Assembly: GCA_963693085.1 (NCBI GenBank)
Contig: OY856409.1
Span: forward strand, 1,170,118,249 to 1,170,182,248
Source of the DNA: Alisma plantago-aquatica
Lineage: Eukaryota; Streptophyta; Magnoliopsida; Alismatales; Alismataceae
Length of the DNA: 64,000 bases
Direction: 5' to 3'
A model generated the notes under the pieces. It ran no database searches, was not told where the DNA came from, and saw only the letters and a list, made by a program, of their open reading frames with translations. Of this stretch, positions 1 through 11,786 are shown piece by piece. The first letter of the stretch is position 1, and the number at the start of each line of letters is the position of its first letter. Made by a program: the position numbers and the translations under genes.

Positions 1-1372
1 TGAGCTACTTCAGACATTTAGTTATCAATGTTCATCTCATATCCAATAATGTTTGTCTTAGTCAAACATTGTTTAGATGAAGTAATTTTGTGAGGATATC
101 CAATTACATATTTTAGATATTTAAACTACCTTCAGAGACTTGGTATTTATTTATTTAGTTCAATTTATTGCTCAAGCCTTTAGACTCATATGTAATATAT
201 CTGGTATCATTATTCAATTAAGTCATCTGTTAAATCAGAGTTTCATGTTAAGATTTATTCAGAGAATAAGAATCTAGACTTCATATTTTAGATTTAGATT
301 ACTCATTGTGAGTATTCATAAACTAGATCCACATACCTAATAAGAGTATTAGATTCAATTTCAATTATTTAGTAATCAAGATACATATTTAGATTTAGAT
401 TCAGAATTCAAATTTAGATTTAATTCAGACTTTAAGAGCATAGATTCAGATTAAGAATTCAATTCACTAAGATTTCAGTTTCTAATAGAATAATTTTAAT
501 GCATCAATTAAGATAAACTTTCTAAGATATTCAAACAAGATCTTGATTCAAAATTTAGTACATGTTCAGTTATCAAGATTTAGTTTCATTATAAGATACG
601 TTTAGATTCAAAATTCAGTAAGTCCATATTTAAGATAATTAAATAAAAACCTTCACATAAGACATTATATGATAAGTCCTCATTTAGTAATCTTGGGACA
701 ATTCAGAGGCATATATTGCCAATTCAGAGGAGTGTTTACTCCAATTCAGAGGTACTTTGGTACCAAGCAGGGCGTAGTTATGCCAATTCAGAGACACCTC
801 AGTGTCATTTAGAGGTATGTAGTGCCAATTCTGGGTACTTCTGTACCAATTCAAGGAATAGATATGCCAATTCAGAAGAACTTATCGTATAATGGTGGCC
901 ACAAATCAGATAAAAGACATAAATACAGACACATCATTTCAATATAAGTTTGTAGCTTTCAAATATTAGTTTAGCTTTTAGTTAAAGTAAAATTTATATT
1001 CATTATATTAGAAGTTCAATGCCACTTACTTTAAATTAGGTTTCCCTTTGTGCATGGCTGGGGATGAGATGTCCGTAGGTATAAAATTTCAGGAGGTATT
1101 CATGATAAGATGATGCAGTGACAATTTCAAGAGATTTGCTAGGTGGGGTGCCATCTACATGGTTCCAAATTTGACATGAGCTTTGTATAAGGTAGTATCA
1201 CGATATTAAGTTTCTTTTATAATAGAGTTTCTTTTCTAAGAATTTATGAGAATGCATTTTTACACTTGACTATATTGGTTCTTTTTTTATTATTGTTATG
1301 TATATCATTCTTGTGACATTCCCAGTTAAAAAATAGCTTCCTCTAATGTGATATGAAAACCAGGGTGTTACA
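1..1372 (+). repeat. 5' LTR (right part only) of LARD-like Ty3/gypsy element 1
   Basis: This stretch matches 5718-6651 in direct orientation and ends in GTGTTACA, followed directly by a primer-binding site. It is therefore the right-hand part of a 5' LTR whose first roughly 2.3 kb lies left of the window. TGTCACACCC...GTGTTACA ends and a tRNA-Met primer site are typical of the Tekay/Del chromovirus group of plants. Compared with the 3' LTR, this copy carries about 440 extra bases (about 707-1150) that hold the hairpin-unit array. The DNA is AT-rich and made largely of drifting short words such as TTAGATT. No coding capacity is seen. Confident as an LTR, less so on lineage. Confidence 0.85.
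701..890 (+). repeat. array of ~22-nt hairpin-forming units in the 5' LTR
   Basis: About eight units share a conserved lead close to CCAATTCAGA, each followed by a small inverted repeat: GGCA-TATAT-TGCC, GGAGT-GTTT-ACTCC, GGTAC-TTTG-GTACC, GACAC-CTCA-GTGTC and GGTAC-TTCT-GTACC are perfect; GGCGTA-GT-TATGCC and GGTA-TGTAG-TGCC use one G-T pair each. The stem sequence changes between units while pairing is kept. The array is missing from the 3' LTR, which has a deletion here. Function unknown; structured RNA, recombination hotspot or protein-binding palindromes are all possible. Confidence 0.8.
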
Positions 1373-1375
1373 ATA

Positions 1376-1386
1376 TGGTATCAGAG
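1376..1386 (+). other. primer-binding site, initiator tRNA-Met type
   Basis: TGGTATCAGAG starts three bases after the LTR terminus (GTGTTACA, ending at 1372). This is the complement of the 3' end of plant initiator tRNA-Met and is the minus-strand DNA primer site of many plant gypsy and copia elements. It fixes the LTR/internal boundary and the + orientation. Confidence 0.9.
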
Positions 1387-3377
1387 TAATAATGTAGATA
1401 TCCATAAGGGAAATTCTCATATTCTAGTTTAGATCACCTAGTAGGAGCCAAGTAAAACTATATTATAGACTTAGAAAGACATTTAGTAGTCTCATCTATA
1501 AAAGAATAGAGTGCAAGATAACAGAATTTGGGCTAGAGGTTTAGTTAGGCAGTAGAAGTTAAGGTTTGTATTTGGGTTAATGTATAGATGCTTTAGAATT
1601 TTTATGTTAACTTTAGATTTGTGCATATTATGCCCTCTCTTTTTCTCACATGTTTGTGGTATGGAATACAAGCTTATGGGATTTTTTAGAGGGGATGTTA
1701 TAGCATAACTATACACTTATTATGCTTGTCACACTCTTTCTAGTGCATATGGTATGGGATATATGTACTGTTAGGTGAGAGATACATGATAAACATGAAA
1801 ATTTCTGATGTATGACCAGTCGAAATGCATCAGGAGGTGATAAAAAAAATTGCACAAAAAGTTTGAGGTAGATGGTCACCTAAACCTGGTTGCATATCTA
1901 TTAGAACCCTAGAATGCATACCAAAGGTAGATATGCTCAAATAGATGAACTTGATTTTAAAGTGGAACAATGATGGGAAGAGGATGAGGTTTTTTCCTAC
2001 TATACTTGATGAGAATTAGAGAAATCTATATGTCCTTAGGACCTTCATCCCAAGGAGGGATTACATCCACAAGTCTAATCACGATGGTTGTTAAAGAAAA
2101 TACTTGAGAATAATAGAACTGACGTTATGAACTGAGTTTAAGCATTATGTATGATGATTTCTAGAGGCGACTAAAAGTCTTTAAGGGTATACATGAGTAT
2201 GTTTTAAACATATGGTGGTACAATATATCTGATCATTGGTCTATGATCGCAATAATATGAGATCCTACTTGATGTTGATATAAGATAAATCCTAGAAAAG
2301 ATGATTGATTAATGTTTCTTTGGATATTTCTAGGGATGATAATGGTTGTATGGTAATATAGTTGCTACAAATACCTTGTGATTATCTGGATAAGAGCACC
2401 ATGGTAAGATGCAGAAACATCATTTTGACCTAATGGTGTAGTATATGGTTAGAGGAGAAGGGAGTATGAATGACTTTAGTGTAGGATTTCACAAACCAAA
2501 GTAAGTGGTCCATGCCCATGCGTATTCAGTTCTAGTTATACTTGGTATGTTTACATGTTCCATATCACTCAGCATGATGTCCATAATTTACTTGACATTA
2601 TGACCTTGACTTGAGTAATGTAGTTAAGATTGGTTACTTAATATTTAGATGTTGGTGATTTAGTCTTCAAGTAAAGATATTTTATTTATGTCTCCCAAGA
2701 TGATCATGGTTTATATGGTAAGTCCATTAAGAGTTATTCTTTGAGATTCCGTGCTAAGTATTTGTCAGTCTCAACATATATACATGATTGTTAAATAAGA
2801 CTATCCCAATTTATGTGATCCAATGTTCTAAGTTATTAATAAGAGACAGGTTAATAACATTTCCCAGAATGATTAAGGTCTAAGTATACAATAATATTAT
2901 AAGGCTTGAATGCATTAAGTCTCCAAGATAAGATTATTCAATTAATATTTGAGCTCATGGTAAGACCATGAGGTAAGAACGCATTAAGATTAATAAAAAA
3001 TCAGATTTATTGAGATGAAATAATATTATGGAGTATGACCCAGGCCCTAGTGCAGGTCAACTGAATAGACATGATCCAAGTCCTTTGTGCAAGTCATGAG
3101 ACCCATGTATGAGAGAAAAGGCCTCTAGAGAAATATTCATAGAAAGAAAGAATTAAGAGTAAAGAAGTAGTCATTTATATTTAAGATTTTCCTTTAGATT
3201 TTCATGTTGTTTGATAGTTTGATAAGGTTTTTAGACATAGTAGTCATGAGAAGGTCATACTTTACAGGTACCTACGAGACTCTAACGCAATCATCAAGAG
3301 TTAGTATATGTAAGTTATACAAACCCTAAGGTGGTTATCCTCCTATAGTTTATCCGAATTTTGAGGATGGAATTCCC

Positions 3378-3394
3378 AAAAAGGTGGGTAGTAT
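3378..3394 (+). other. polypurine tract before the 3' LTR of element 1
   Basis: The purine-rich run AAAAAGGTGGGTA and four further bases directly precede TGTCACACCC. A polypurine tract primes plus-strand DNA synthesis and marks the start of the 3' LTR. Its position, 2.0 kb from the primer site, agrees with the LTR repeat boundaries. Confidence 0.8.
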
Positions 3395-6300
3395 TGTCAC
3401 ACCCATATTTTTGGGACTATCAAATACATGATTAAGTTAGTGATGAAATCAATATACGATAGATTTATGGTCACAATAAGGTTTCATCCAATTTCATGAC
3501 ATTTAATTTAATGATATGAGGAGACAAAGAAAGTAGAATATTGAAGGAAAGACAATGACTCTAGTTAATGTTTTGAGCCCTAGACCTAGTTATGATCTTA
3601 ATATTTAGGAAGAAATTTAGCATTTATTAAATGTATCATAAACAAGCTTCAATTGAGAAATTATGTCAGTTCACACTTTGATTTCTATAATTGAGAATAG
3701 GATTAATCTTGTAGACCCATTGAAAGACCAAGGAATGAACTAGGTGCTCTAGAAACAATTTCAAGCCCATTTAGGCCAATCATAGTTTACATATAGGTCC
3801 TTGGAGTACAAATTTGGGGATTTAGTGTTTCATTCTCATGATAAATACTCAATATATTTTTAGTAGATGAGGAATTGAAATGTAAGATTATAGGTGAAAT
3901 TTTGGATGATTTTGGTTTATCTAGAGACCTAGGTAATTAATTTAGTATTTATCCTATATTTATTTAAAGGACATATTTGGAGTGCCTATCCAACTAGTTT
4001 TGACCTAATATCTTTATAAAATAAAGATTATGTCAATGTAGTATTTATCCCAAAATTTTGGGCTAAACAAAGCTATGAGGTGAGCTACATAATTATCTAT
4101 TTTATTTAGACTTATAACAAAAAGAAAAGAAAAGAAAAAAATTTAAAAAGGGGAGACCCTACTCCTCGCGGACTGGAGAGCTGCAACCCCTATTCTCTAG
4201 GGTCAGGGTAGAGTCCTGAAAGAATGGTACTTGCACGTGGTTCAAAGGGTTAGATGGCTATAAAATCCCTAATTTCTGATGTAGTAGGTTAGATGATGTT
4301 AAAACTAGAGTTTGGATGAGAGGCCATGAGAGAGAGAGAGAGAGGAGTAGATTAGGGAAGAGTACTGGATGGCGGCACATATGGGGGAGATGTTAGGGAT
4401 TCTTGATCTCATCTGTTGGGACCATGGTGTTTGGGCCTCCCTAGTCAGCAAGGCAAAAATAAAGCTTATGGGAGTCTCCTATAGTGTGAAGTCAACCTCC
4501 ACGTCGAGAACAAATTCATCGGAGGCAACCTAGGTGGTGGTAGCGGTTTGCGCCCCTAAAATAGGGCGTTTTCCCCCTCTTCAGACCCATTGGTAGATCA
4601 AGAGGAAGATCACATAGTTCCAACCTATGAGAGCTGGCTTAGGTTGGCCAAGGCATGAGGTGTGGCAAGAAAGTGCCCACTAGATCACTTTTGAACGACC
4701 GACATTTCTTCAGTAAGGTAAATCTTGTAAAGTACATATCTTTTAGCTTAATATTCTAATAGATACAAACAAAGTGTCAATGGAAAGTATTTTGAGTTCT
4801 CTATGTGCTAAAAGTATTATCAACATATGATTTTGATGTTTAAGAATACATAAATTTTATATACTAAGAACTATATGATTTCAATGTTTTGAACATCAAA
4901 CTAAACGGGTTTAGAAATTCATGCAAATTTTACTGAATGTGTATTTTGATTTGTTAAATACTATTATACATCTTAGTCTTTTTGATTTTTAGTTTTAATG
5001 AGGTTTTTGATGCAAACCCTAATAATGGAATTATGGGTATTTCACCCTTTGTTTCACAATGAAATAATTTGAGATTTTTATCTAGGCCTTAAAATACATA
5101 GTTCTTACTGTTCCTTAAGTTTTAATGGAGTTTCATGTATCATTGCATAAGTATTTTAATTCTGGGCCTAACTAGCTATTAGACAAGGCAACTGATAAGA
5201 TTCTATGAGGCAATATGGGATATGCATGCATATTTTGTATGGAAGATGTTTTGAAATTGTATTTTCTGATGGTGTCATAATTGAATAAATAAGATTAGTA
5301 TATGTGACCATGTTCTAGATTTATTCTTATTATATGATATATATGTTCATATTAGTGCATAAGACAGTTTATGTCATGATTGAATATAAAAATTATAGTA
5401 ATTATGTAATAGGCCCTTTTATTTAATTTCAATGCCAGTATTTTATGATGATTTTAGATTAAAGTTGTGTCTATACTAAATGATAGTCCTAATTTTGGGT
5501 TACAAGGTTAGGTTAATGGGGGTTTGAGACTTAAAGATGAATAATGGATATACACATGGACTTATATAAAGTTGATGATGTCTAGGTAAATACATTATGA
5601 ACCAAGGAATCCAGAATCATTAAGGATCTCCTCAAACAAGATAAGTGGGCCATGTCCATTGAATTTCATTATTCTTATGATTCAACCTACCCATATGCAA
5701 AGTAACTTAGAGATTGAGTTACTTCAGACATTTAGTTATTAATGTTCATCTCATATCCAATAATGTTTTTATTAGTCAGACATTGTTCAGATGAAGAAAT
5801 TTTGTGAGGATATTTGATTATAGGTTTTAGATAATTAAACTACCTCCAGATACTTGGTATTTATTTATTCAATTCAGTTTATTGGTCAAGTCTATAGACT
5901 CAGATGTAATATATCTGATATCATAATTCAATTAATTCATCTATTAAATAAGAGCTTTAGATTAACATTTATTTAGAGAACAAGAATCTAGACCTCATAT
6001 TTTAGATTTAGATCACTCATTATGAGTAGTCATAAACTAGATACACATACCTAATAAGAGTCTTAGGTTCAATTTCAATATTTAGTAATCAAGGTACATA
6101 TTTAGATTTATATTTAGTGTTCAGATTTAGATTTAATTCAGAATTTATTAGCATAGATTCAGATTAAGAATTCAGTTCACTAAGATTTCAGTTTCTAATA
6201 TAATAGTTTTTGAGCATTAGTTAAGAAAGATAATCTTTTAGAGATATTCAGATCGGATCTTGATTCAGAATTTATTACATGTTCAATTATCAGTATTCAG

Positions 6301-6651
6301 TTTCAATATAAGATAAATTAAGATTCAGAATTCAGTAAGTTCAAATTTAAGATAATCAAGTCAAAACCTTCACATAAGACATTATATGATAAGTCCTCAT
6401 TCAGTAGTCCTGAGATGAATCAGAGGCATCTACACAGTCCCAGATTTGACATGAGCTTTGTATAAGTTAGTATCATGGTATTAAGTTTCTTTCCTAACAG
6501 AGTTTCTTTTCTAAGAATTCATGAGAATGCATTTTAACACTAGACGGTATTGACTTTTTTATATAATTATTGTTATGTATATCATGCTTGTGACACTCCT
6601 AGTTTAAAAAAATAGCTTCTACTCATGTGATATGAAACTCAAGGTGTTACA
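3395..6651 (+). repeat. 3' LTR of LARD-like Ty3/gypsy element 1 (3257 bp)
   Basis: Starts TGTCACACCC after a polypurine tract and ends GGTGTTACA. Its last 0.93 kb aligns with 1-1372 apart from a roughly 440-bp deletion near 6410. It contains a TATA-like TATAAAA at 4259, a short (GA)n run near 4329 and a GC-richer patch around 4160-4240 that could be the promoter/R region. The next bases, CTCAC, are the expected target-site duplicate; its partner lies outside the window. The element interrupts the protease-RT linker of a minus-strand gypsy element, so it is the younger of the two. Confidence 0.85.
4259..4265 (+). promoter_or_regulatory. TATA box candidate in the LTR of element 1
   Basis: TATAAAA lies in a locally GC-richer part of the LTR, the usual setting of the U3/R boundary in plant LTRs. 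Only sequence context supports it. The equivalent part of the 5' LTR is outside the window. Confidence 0.45.
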
Positions 6652-8445
6652 CTCACATACCACATGCACCTCCTGGACACTAGGACCCCTCAGCTTGGTA
6701 TCGACAACATGTGTTAGGAAAACATCACACCTTTGTCTCATCAGCTTCTATATAATCACTGACAACACCATGCAAGTAGGATGCATCTTCCTATCTCCTT
6801 GGAATATTCTAGTGAAATCTCCATCATAGAATGTCACCACCTTGGATTTATAATCCAAAACAACCTTGTACTTATTCAAGGTATCCATATCAAGGATCAC
6901 ATCGAATCCATGCATGCCAAGTGGCAAAAGATCCACTTGAATTTTGCATCCTGAGAAATAAAGAACACAAGATGGAGAGACTTCCTACAACTCCGTGGAA
7001 CCAACTAATGGGGTTTCTAGAAAAAGGCTATCAGATCTACTACAAACATGTAGATAATAACTACTTATTAGCTATCTGGTGATAAATGAGTGTGTCACAC
7101 TCGGGTCAATAAAACAGATACTACATAAGATGCAAATAAGTCAGAAAGAAAAAGTTTCATACGACCTATCATGACCCATGGATTGACCACTCCCTCCGAT
7201 TGACTCATAGCCATCACCTATTATAATACTCATCCTCTTCTAGCTGGCCTAGACAATCCTGCATGCGATGCCTGACCACATCCTCTAGCACCACCACTAC
7301 TATATTGTTGTTTCTGCAAACCCCAGTTACTCTACTTCAACTATTTTGTCACTTTCTCATCCTTAATAGGGCAAGACCACCTCACTTACCCGAATTTCCC
7401 ACACTTGAAACATGTCCTGGTATCGTACTGCAGTGTAGATGATCCTATCACTAACAGTGATACTGCACTGGGTGCTCCTGCTGGAGGAAAGCTATGACCT
7501 CTCCCTTTACTAGGGGGGGTACTTTGACTGTACTCGTGATCTCAGTTTAGAAAAAGTTGATCTTTGCTGTGACTACATCGATGAGAACCTTGGCTTCTTA
7601 AAGAGACTAGATGATTGTCTTTGGAACTGAACTGACTTCTTCCTTGCTTTGGCCTTGGCACTTCTCAGGAGCATACTTCTCAGTCCTCCTCATGAACTCC
7701 ACAAAGATAGAGAACTTCTCCATATTCTCCAAAGATGATGCCGTTATAGACAACTCAGAGCTTAGACCCTTCTCAAACCTTCAGATCCTCTCTGCAACCA
7801 TTGTTGTATGAGGACATAACCTTAAAAGCTCCATAAACCTTGCCTTATAGTCATTGATGGACATCGACCCTTAGGGTAACGACTCAAACTGAGTTGTCCT
7901 CTCATCCAAATACATCTTTGGGAAGTAACGACTCATGAAATCTCACTAAAACTCTTTCCAACTCATTGCAACTCCAGGTCTCTTCTCCTCTTCTATGAAC
8001 CACCAATATCCAACACTACCCTTCAACAGGTAAACAACATGCTTCACCTTTTCCTCTTCTGGGATGTTTAGGATCTTAAATGCCTTCTCCATCTCAGTCA
8101 ACCACATGTCGACACCTACTGAGTATATTGTACCCCCATACTCATTAGATCCCACACGCTTCAACCACTCAAACATTTTCCCAGGACCCTAAGATTATGC
8201 TTTAGGGACAACCGCCCTAGGTTGAGGTGAAAGATCCCTATCTACTAAGTGCATGATCGTTGCCATGAGATGTCTAAACATGGATAGGAAAGCTAGATTT
8301 TCCATGGATACATGGTCAAATAGAGGTGGTGCATGCTATTTTTTCCCTGGCACATGTACTCTTCCATTAGGTACCATCCTTGTACTACTACTACCTCCTG
8401 GTGTGACAATACTACCCTCAAGATGTTCGTCATGTTCTCCAGACA
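6652..8445 (-). pseudogene. decayed Ty3/gypsy (chromovirus-type) gag and protease, cut before RT
   Basis: Read on the minus strand from a probable start at 8445 (ATG with MSGEHDEH), the frame contains a gag core (8176-7946, with DMWLTEMEKAFKILNIP and later SVGYWW), a nucleocapsid knuckle near 7410-7370 (CFKCGKFG, the His position now a stop, then SCP), and a retropepsin. The protease active site reads FIDPSVTHSFIT with the Asp codon at 7107-7105. It stays in frame with GFDVILDMDTLNKYKVV (about 6905-6855) and the linker VVDTKLRGPSVQEVHVV, ending exactly where element 1 begins. Reverse transcriptase and integrase would follow to the left, outside the window. Several stops are present, so it is a relic. 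Confidence 0.85.
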
Positions 8446-8543
8446 TATCTGCATAAGCATAAGCTATGATCAGATATGTTGGATTACATAGGAATAGACA
8501 CAAAACCTAAGTCCTATGTCCCTACAGACTCAAGGAACCCTAA

Positions 8544-8555
8544 GATCTGATACCA
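8544..8555 (-). other. primer-binding site of the minus-strand gypsy element
   Basis: The minus strand reads TGGTATCAGATC just upstream of the gag relic, matching the initiator tRNA-Met primer complement in its first ten bases. It marks the internal boundary of the 5' LTR of the same gypsy element and confirms its minus orientation. Confidence 0.75.
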
Positions 8556-8564
8556 ACCCAACTA

Positions 8565-9800
8565 TGACACAACACCACACTAAATGAGATTACTCAAAAC
8601 CAAAAACACGAACAATCATTAATTAACCATATAGTAGGAAAAATGGTAAATTTGAAACTGATTAGACATCATAAACATGTCTAGGGACATTTGCATATAA
8701 GTCCAACAACCTACATAATAGAATAAGCCATACCATGTATTTACATATATGTCCATTGACCTCAGCCACAACATGTATACAAAAGCATTCTTGCACATAT
8801 ATACATGTCATGTACAAACATCATAGGACTACTAAAAACTCAAGTTGATACATATTGTCTACAAAACCTCCCATACCCAAACCTAAGAGTACATGGAGGA
8901 CTCTAGGACACACTAACACTAGCCAACCTTCTTCTCCTACTACTCTTCAAGCTTCTCTTCTTCGCTACCACAAGCCTGATGACACCACCGTCAATCACCT
9001 AAAAAGATGTGTTGACCCACAAGGAGAGACACATGTCTCCCTGAGAGATATAACCCTCAACAATGCTTATTGATTATAATAGGTTACATAATTAAGCAGA
9101 TAAAGAAGATAAAATAGATAAAGCATGTAAAACACAATATACATATGAAAAGATAAAGCTATGACCATTTAAAAGTTGATTGCTGGTACTATAGTATATA
9201 ACAACTAAACATTATAGGAAACAAGGTAATAGTTACCAACAAATATGAATCATGTTTAACCCTAAATAGATATGCTACACGGCTGGATTACATATTTTAT
9301 TAAGCAATGGGGAGTTTGAGGTATACTAATCAAACTTTCAATTGACCATTGTGAAGTCAAAATCAGTTCTGTACAAGATCTAGAAGAGCTGGAATCCTAA
9401 GATCTCTTCCCCTCGGTCAGTACAAGTCTGCTACAATGACATATATAGTTACGCTGTAATCAGCTTAGTCCATGCTTTATATATAGGTCACAACACTAGA
9501 AACCAGGCTATACAAATCCTATCATCTAAGGTACAACCGTAGTTATCCTCAACCATACCACATATGCACATATCTGAGACACGACCTCAACCACTCTCAA
9601 TTCATGGCATGACCACAACCATCTTCAAAAAATTAGGATCAAGATGACAAGGATACACACTCCCTGTACTTGCATATACTCAATAGTATATGACTTTGGG
9701 CTTCTCTTTTGGAATACACATTTCCCTATCCAATAAGGTCTCACACTGGATAGTTCTATATCACAAGGAACTACATGATTAGGGTTTCACTTGATTAGTT
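8565..9800 (-). repeat. probable 5' LTR of the minus-strand gypsy element (outer end uncertain)
   Basis: This DNA lies immediately outside the minus-strand primer site, where the 5' LTR must be, and the inner end reads TGTCA on the minus strand. No second copy is in the window, so the outer end is a guess. No coding capacity is seen. A TATATA run near 9443 sits within a small palindromic patch and could be promoter sequence. The call depends on position, not on a matching repeat. Confidence 0.5.
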
Positions 9801-10162
9801 AATGCCAATTGGGTGAGTTAAGGCTGCATCAATCAAGTTACATACAAACTCCAAAATAATTCTACAAAAATATGAGTGTATAAAAACTCTAGAAGATATC
9901 AAATGAATGAGATATATTCTTATCACATCATCATAGGATACCAAACCTTGTCACACATGAATAGGATTACACCTTTATTAGTGCTCAAGACAGGCCCAAA
10001 GGTCCTTAATACCATCACAGTATCTCCTTCCAGAACAACATTATATTTCAACACCTTATAGAAGGTATAACAATCATCATCATAATTATGGTACATAGGT
10101 TTAGCATAAGATTGCATTAAGGACCAGAGCTATGATGTTCACAAAGGTAACATAGTAGAATT
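9801..10162. other. unassigned spacer between two retroelements
   Basis: AT-rich sequence between the presumed gypsy LTR and the copia LTR starting at 10163. Two overlapping short frames on opposite strands show no motif. It may be the rest of the gypsy LTR. I see nothing else in it. Confidence 0.3.
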
Positions 10163-11264
10163 TGTTGGTAAGGTATGCCCATAGAGACAATCATGTGATG
10201 ATTGACATGGCATAAACCATAAAGTATTTGATTATATTCATAAAGGCAAGCTTCCAATTCGTTATGTTTCATTTAGTTATGAGATGATGAGGAAACATTA
10301 TGAATGTCTAAAGAATGACATTACTCAATGATGCATGTCTTCAAGTACATGACTTGGAAAATGAGATCATACAAATGCTAATAGTATGAATATCTTATCA
10401 TGTACCTAGTCAGTCATTATTGTAGAAGGTAGATAGACACCCGTAACACATAAGACTGGAGTGTGAGTTGGTTGATGACTGAGTCTCATTAGTCATGATA
10501 TGGCAATATCAAACCTAGAACACATATACATGTAAGGGAATAGTTTATCATAGAGACTCATCTTGAAAGTGACACATGGACACCATCATATGGTAGTCAT
10601 AGTCATCTTTCATAGTGAAGGTGGTGTTGTGGTTCCTAGACCTCAAATCACTACACACATCACATGTCATTGGGTACGTTTTGACATCATCAAACACAAT
10701 ACTGAAACATTGGTTGTTATAACAATGATGATTGGGTGACTTTGACAAATAGGGATAGATTGTGAGTGATAGAGATGGGATTTGTCCCTCCTACTGGAGT
10801 ATAATATCCTATCATCTTGATAAGAGAGGCTAAGAAATGCATGCTCATGCACATGTGAAATAGTATATGACATTGAAGTTACATTATCTCAAACAGTTTT
10901 CTCTTAGTTTAAGAAACACGAGATGGAAGTTGAGAGGATGATGAGTTCATGTCTTGAGTTCACTCCAGATATCAGAGACAAAGGAATTATACAATCACTA
11001 CAACACCTTACACAAATTATAGGTTGAAGTTGTTCTCTAACTTCCCATTCATTTGGGTAGCACTGATGTGCGACTGGGTACCACTCTTTGCTTGTGATGT
11101 CATAAGATAGTAATGGACATTCACTACCAATGCGATATGGGACCTATAGGGTCACACACAAAGGAACTCATCTAGAAGAGGAATTTAATCTTGAATGATG
11201 TTGGGATTGATTACTAAAGTGTTTGGGTACTCAATTCACACAACAGATCAACTGACTGCACCCC

Positions 11265-11700
11265 AGATGATTCTTTCACAGGGTGAGATGGCTGTTTGGT
11301 GAACCAGATGATCGTCTCACATAATGAGACTACTGTTTTGGTTGTCAAGATGATCAAAAATGGAATTGGATAATTTCTGCCAAAACTAAGGTGTGAACAT
11401 ACCGCTTCATTCTGCTGAACTGACCGATTTGGCTTGGCTCATTAGATGGCCATCTGGGTGAGTGGGATGATCGTCTTGCACATGTGAGATCACTCTGTTA
11501 GTCTAGAGGAAGGTTCTAGATACTTTTCCAAATTCATTTGGATTGCACAATGTGTGTGGTGTAGGGAATTAATGTTTAACATTAATGGGAAATGAATTTC
11601 CAAATTTCTATGAGGTTGGGAAACTACAAAATGACTGTCTCACAATATGAGACGACGTCTCTCAGTTCCAGACACCTGTCTCATGGTTTGCAAGTTGTAA
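11265..11700 (+). repeat. hairpin-unit array in copia U3
   Basis: Repeated modules near GATGATCGTCTCAC are each followed by the pairing half. Perfect hairpins are GTCTCA-CATAA-TGAGAC at 11314-11330 and GTCTCA-CAATA-TGAGAC at 11637-11653. Weaker versions lie at about 11270-11288 (TCTTTCAC-AGG-GTGAGA, one mismatch) and about 11472-11492. The array lies upstream of the TATA box, where LTR enhancers usually sit. Confidence 0.7.
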
Positions 11701-11778
11701 AAAAATTCAAGATCTTTCGATCCCTTCCACTCCCGTACAAATCCTGAATAGACTGGGAACCCTAGCCCTAACCCCACC

Positions 11779-11786
11779 TATAAATA
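11779..11786 (+). promoter_or_regulatory. TATA box of copia LTR
   Basis: TATAAATA followed by GAGGGG, in a GC-richer context with preceding CCCTAGCCCTAACCCC. The position about 0.6 kb before the LTR end fits the U3/R boundary of a copia LTR. The reverse-oriented family members have a TATATATA at the matching place. Confidence 0.7.

Larger units (their letters stand above)
1373..3394 (+). mobile_element. internal region of LARD-like element 1 (no intact pol)
   Basis: This 2.02-kb segment lies between a primer-binding site and a polypurine tract and is bounded by matching LTRs, so it is the internal domain of one element. I find no reverse transcriptase, integrase or protease motif and no long frame on either strand. 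That fits a large retrotransposon derivative, a non-autonomous element with long LTRs and non-coding inside. The last bases, running from about 3360 (TTTGAGGATGGAATTCC) into the polypurine tract, resemble the pol 3' end of chromoviruses, so a coding ancestor is likely. The remaining sequence is AT-rich and unrecognised. Confidence 0.7.

Noticed and set aside
11198..11230. TGTTGGGATTGATT as the left end of the plus copia LTR
   Set aside because: The LTR match to the minus-strand copies extends left to TGTTGGTAAGG at 10163, which lines up with a polypurine-tract-defined LTR start at 17586. 11198 is inside the LTR.
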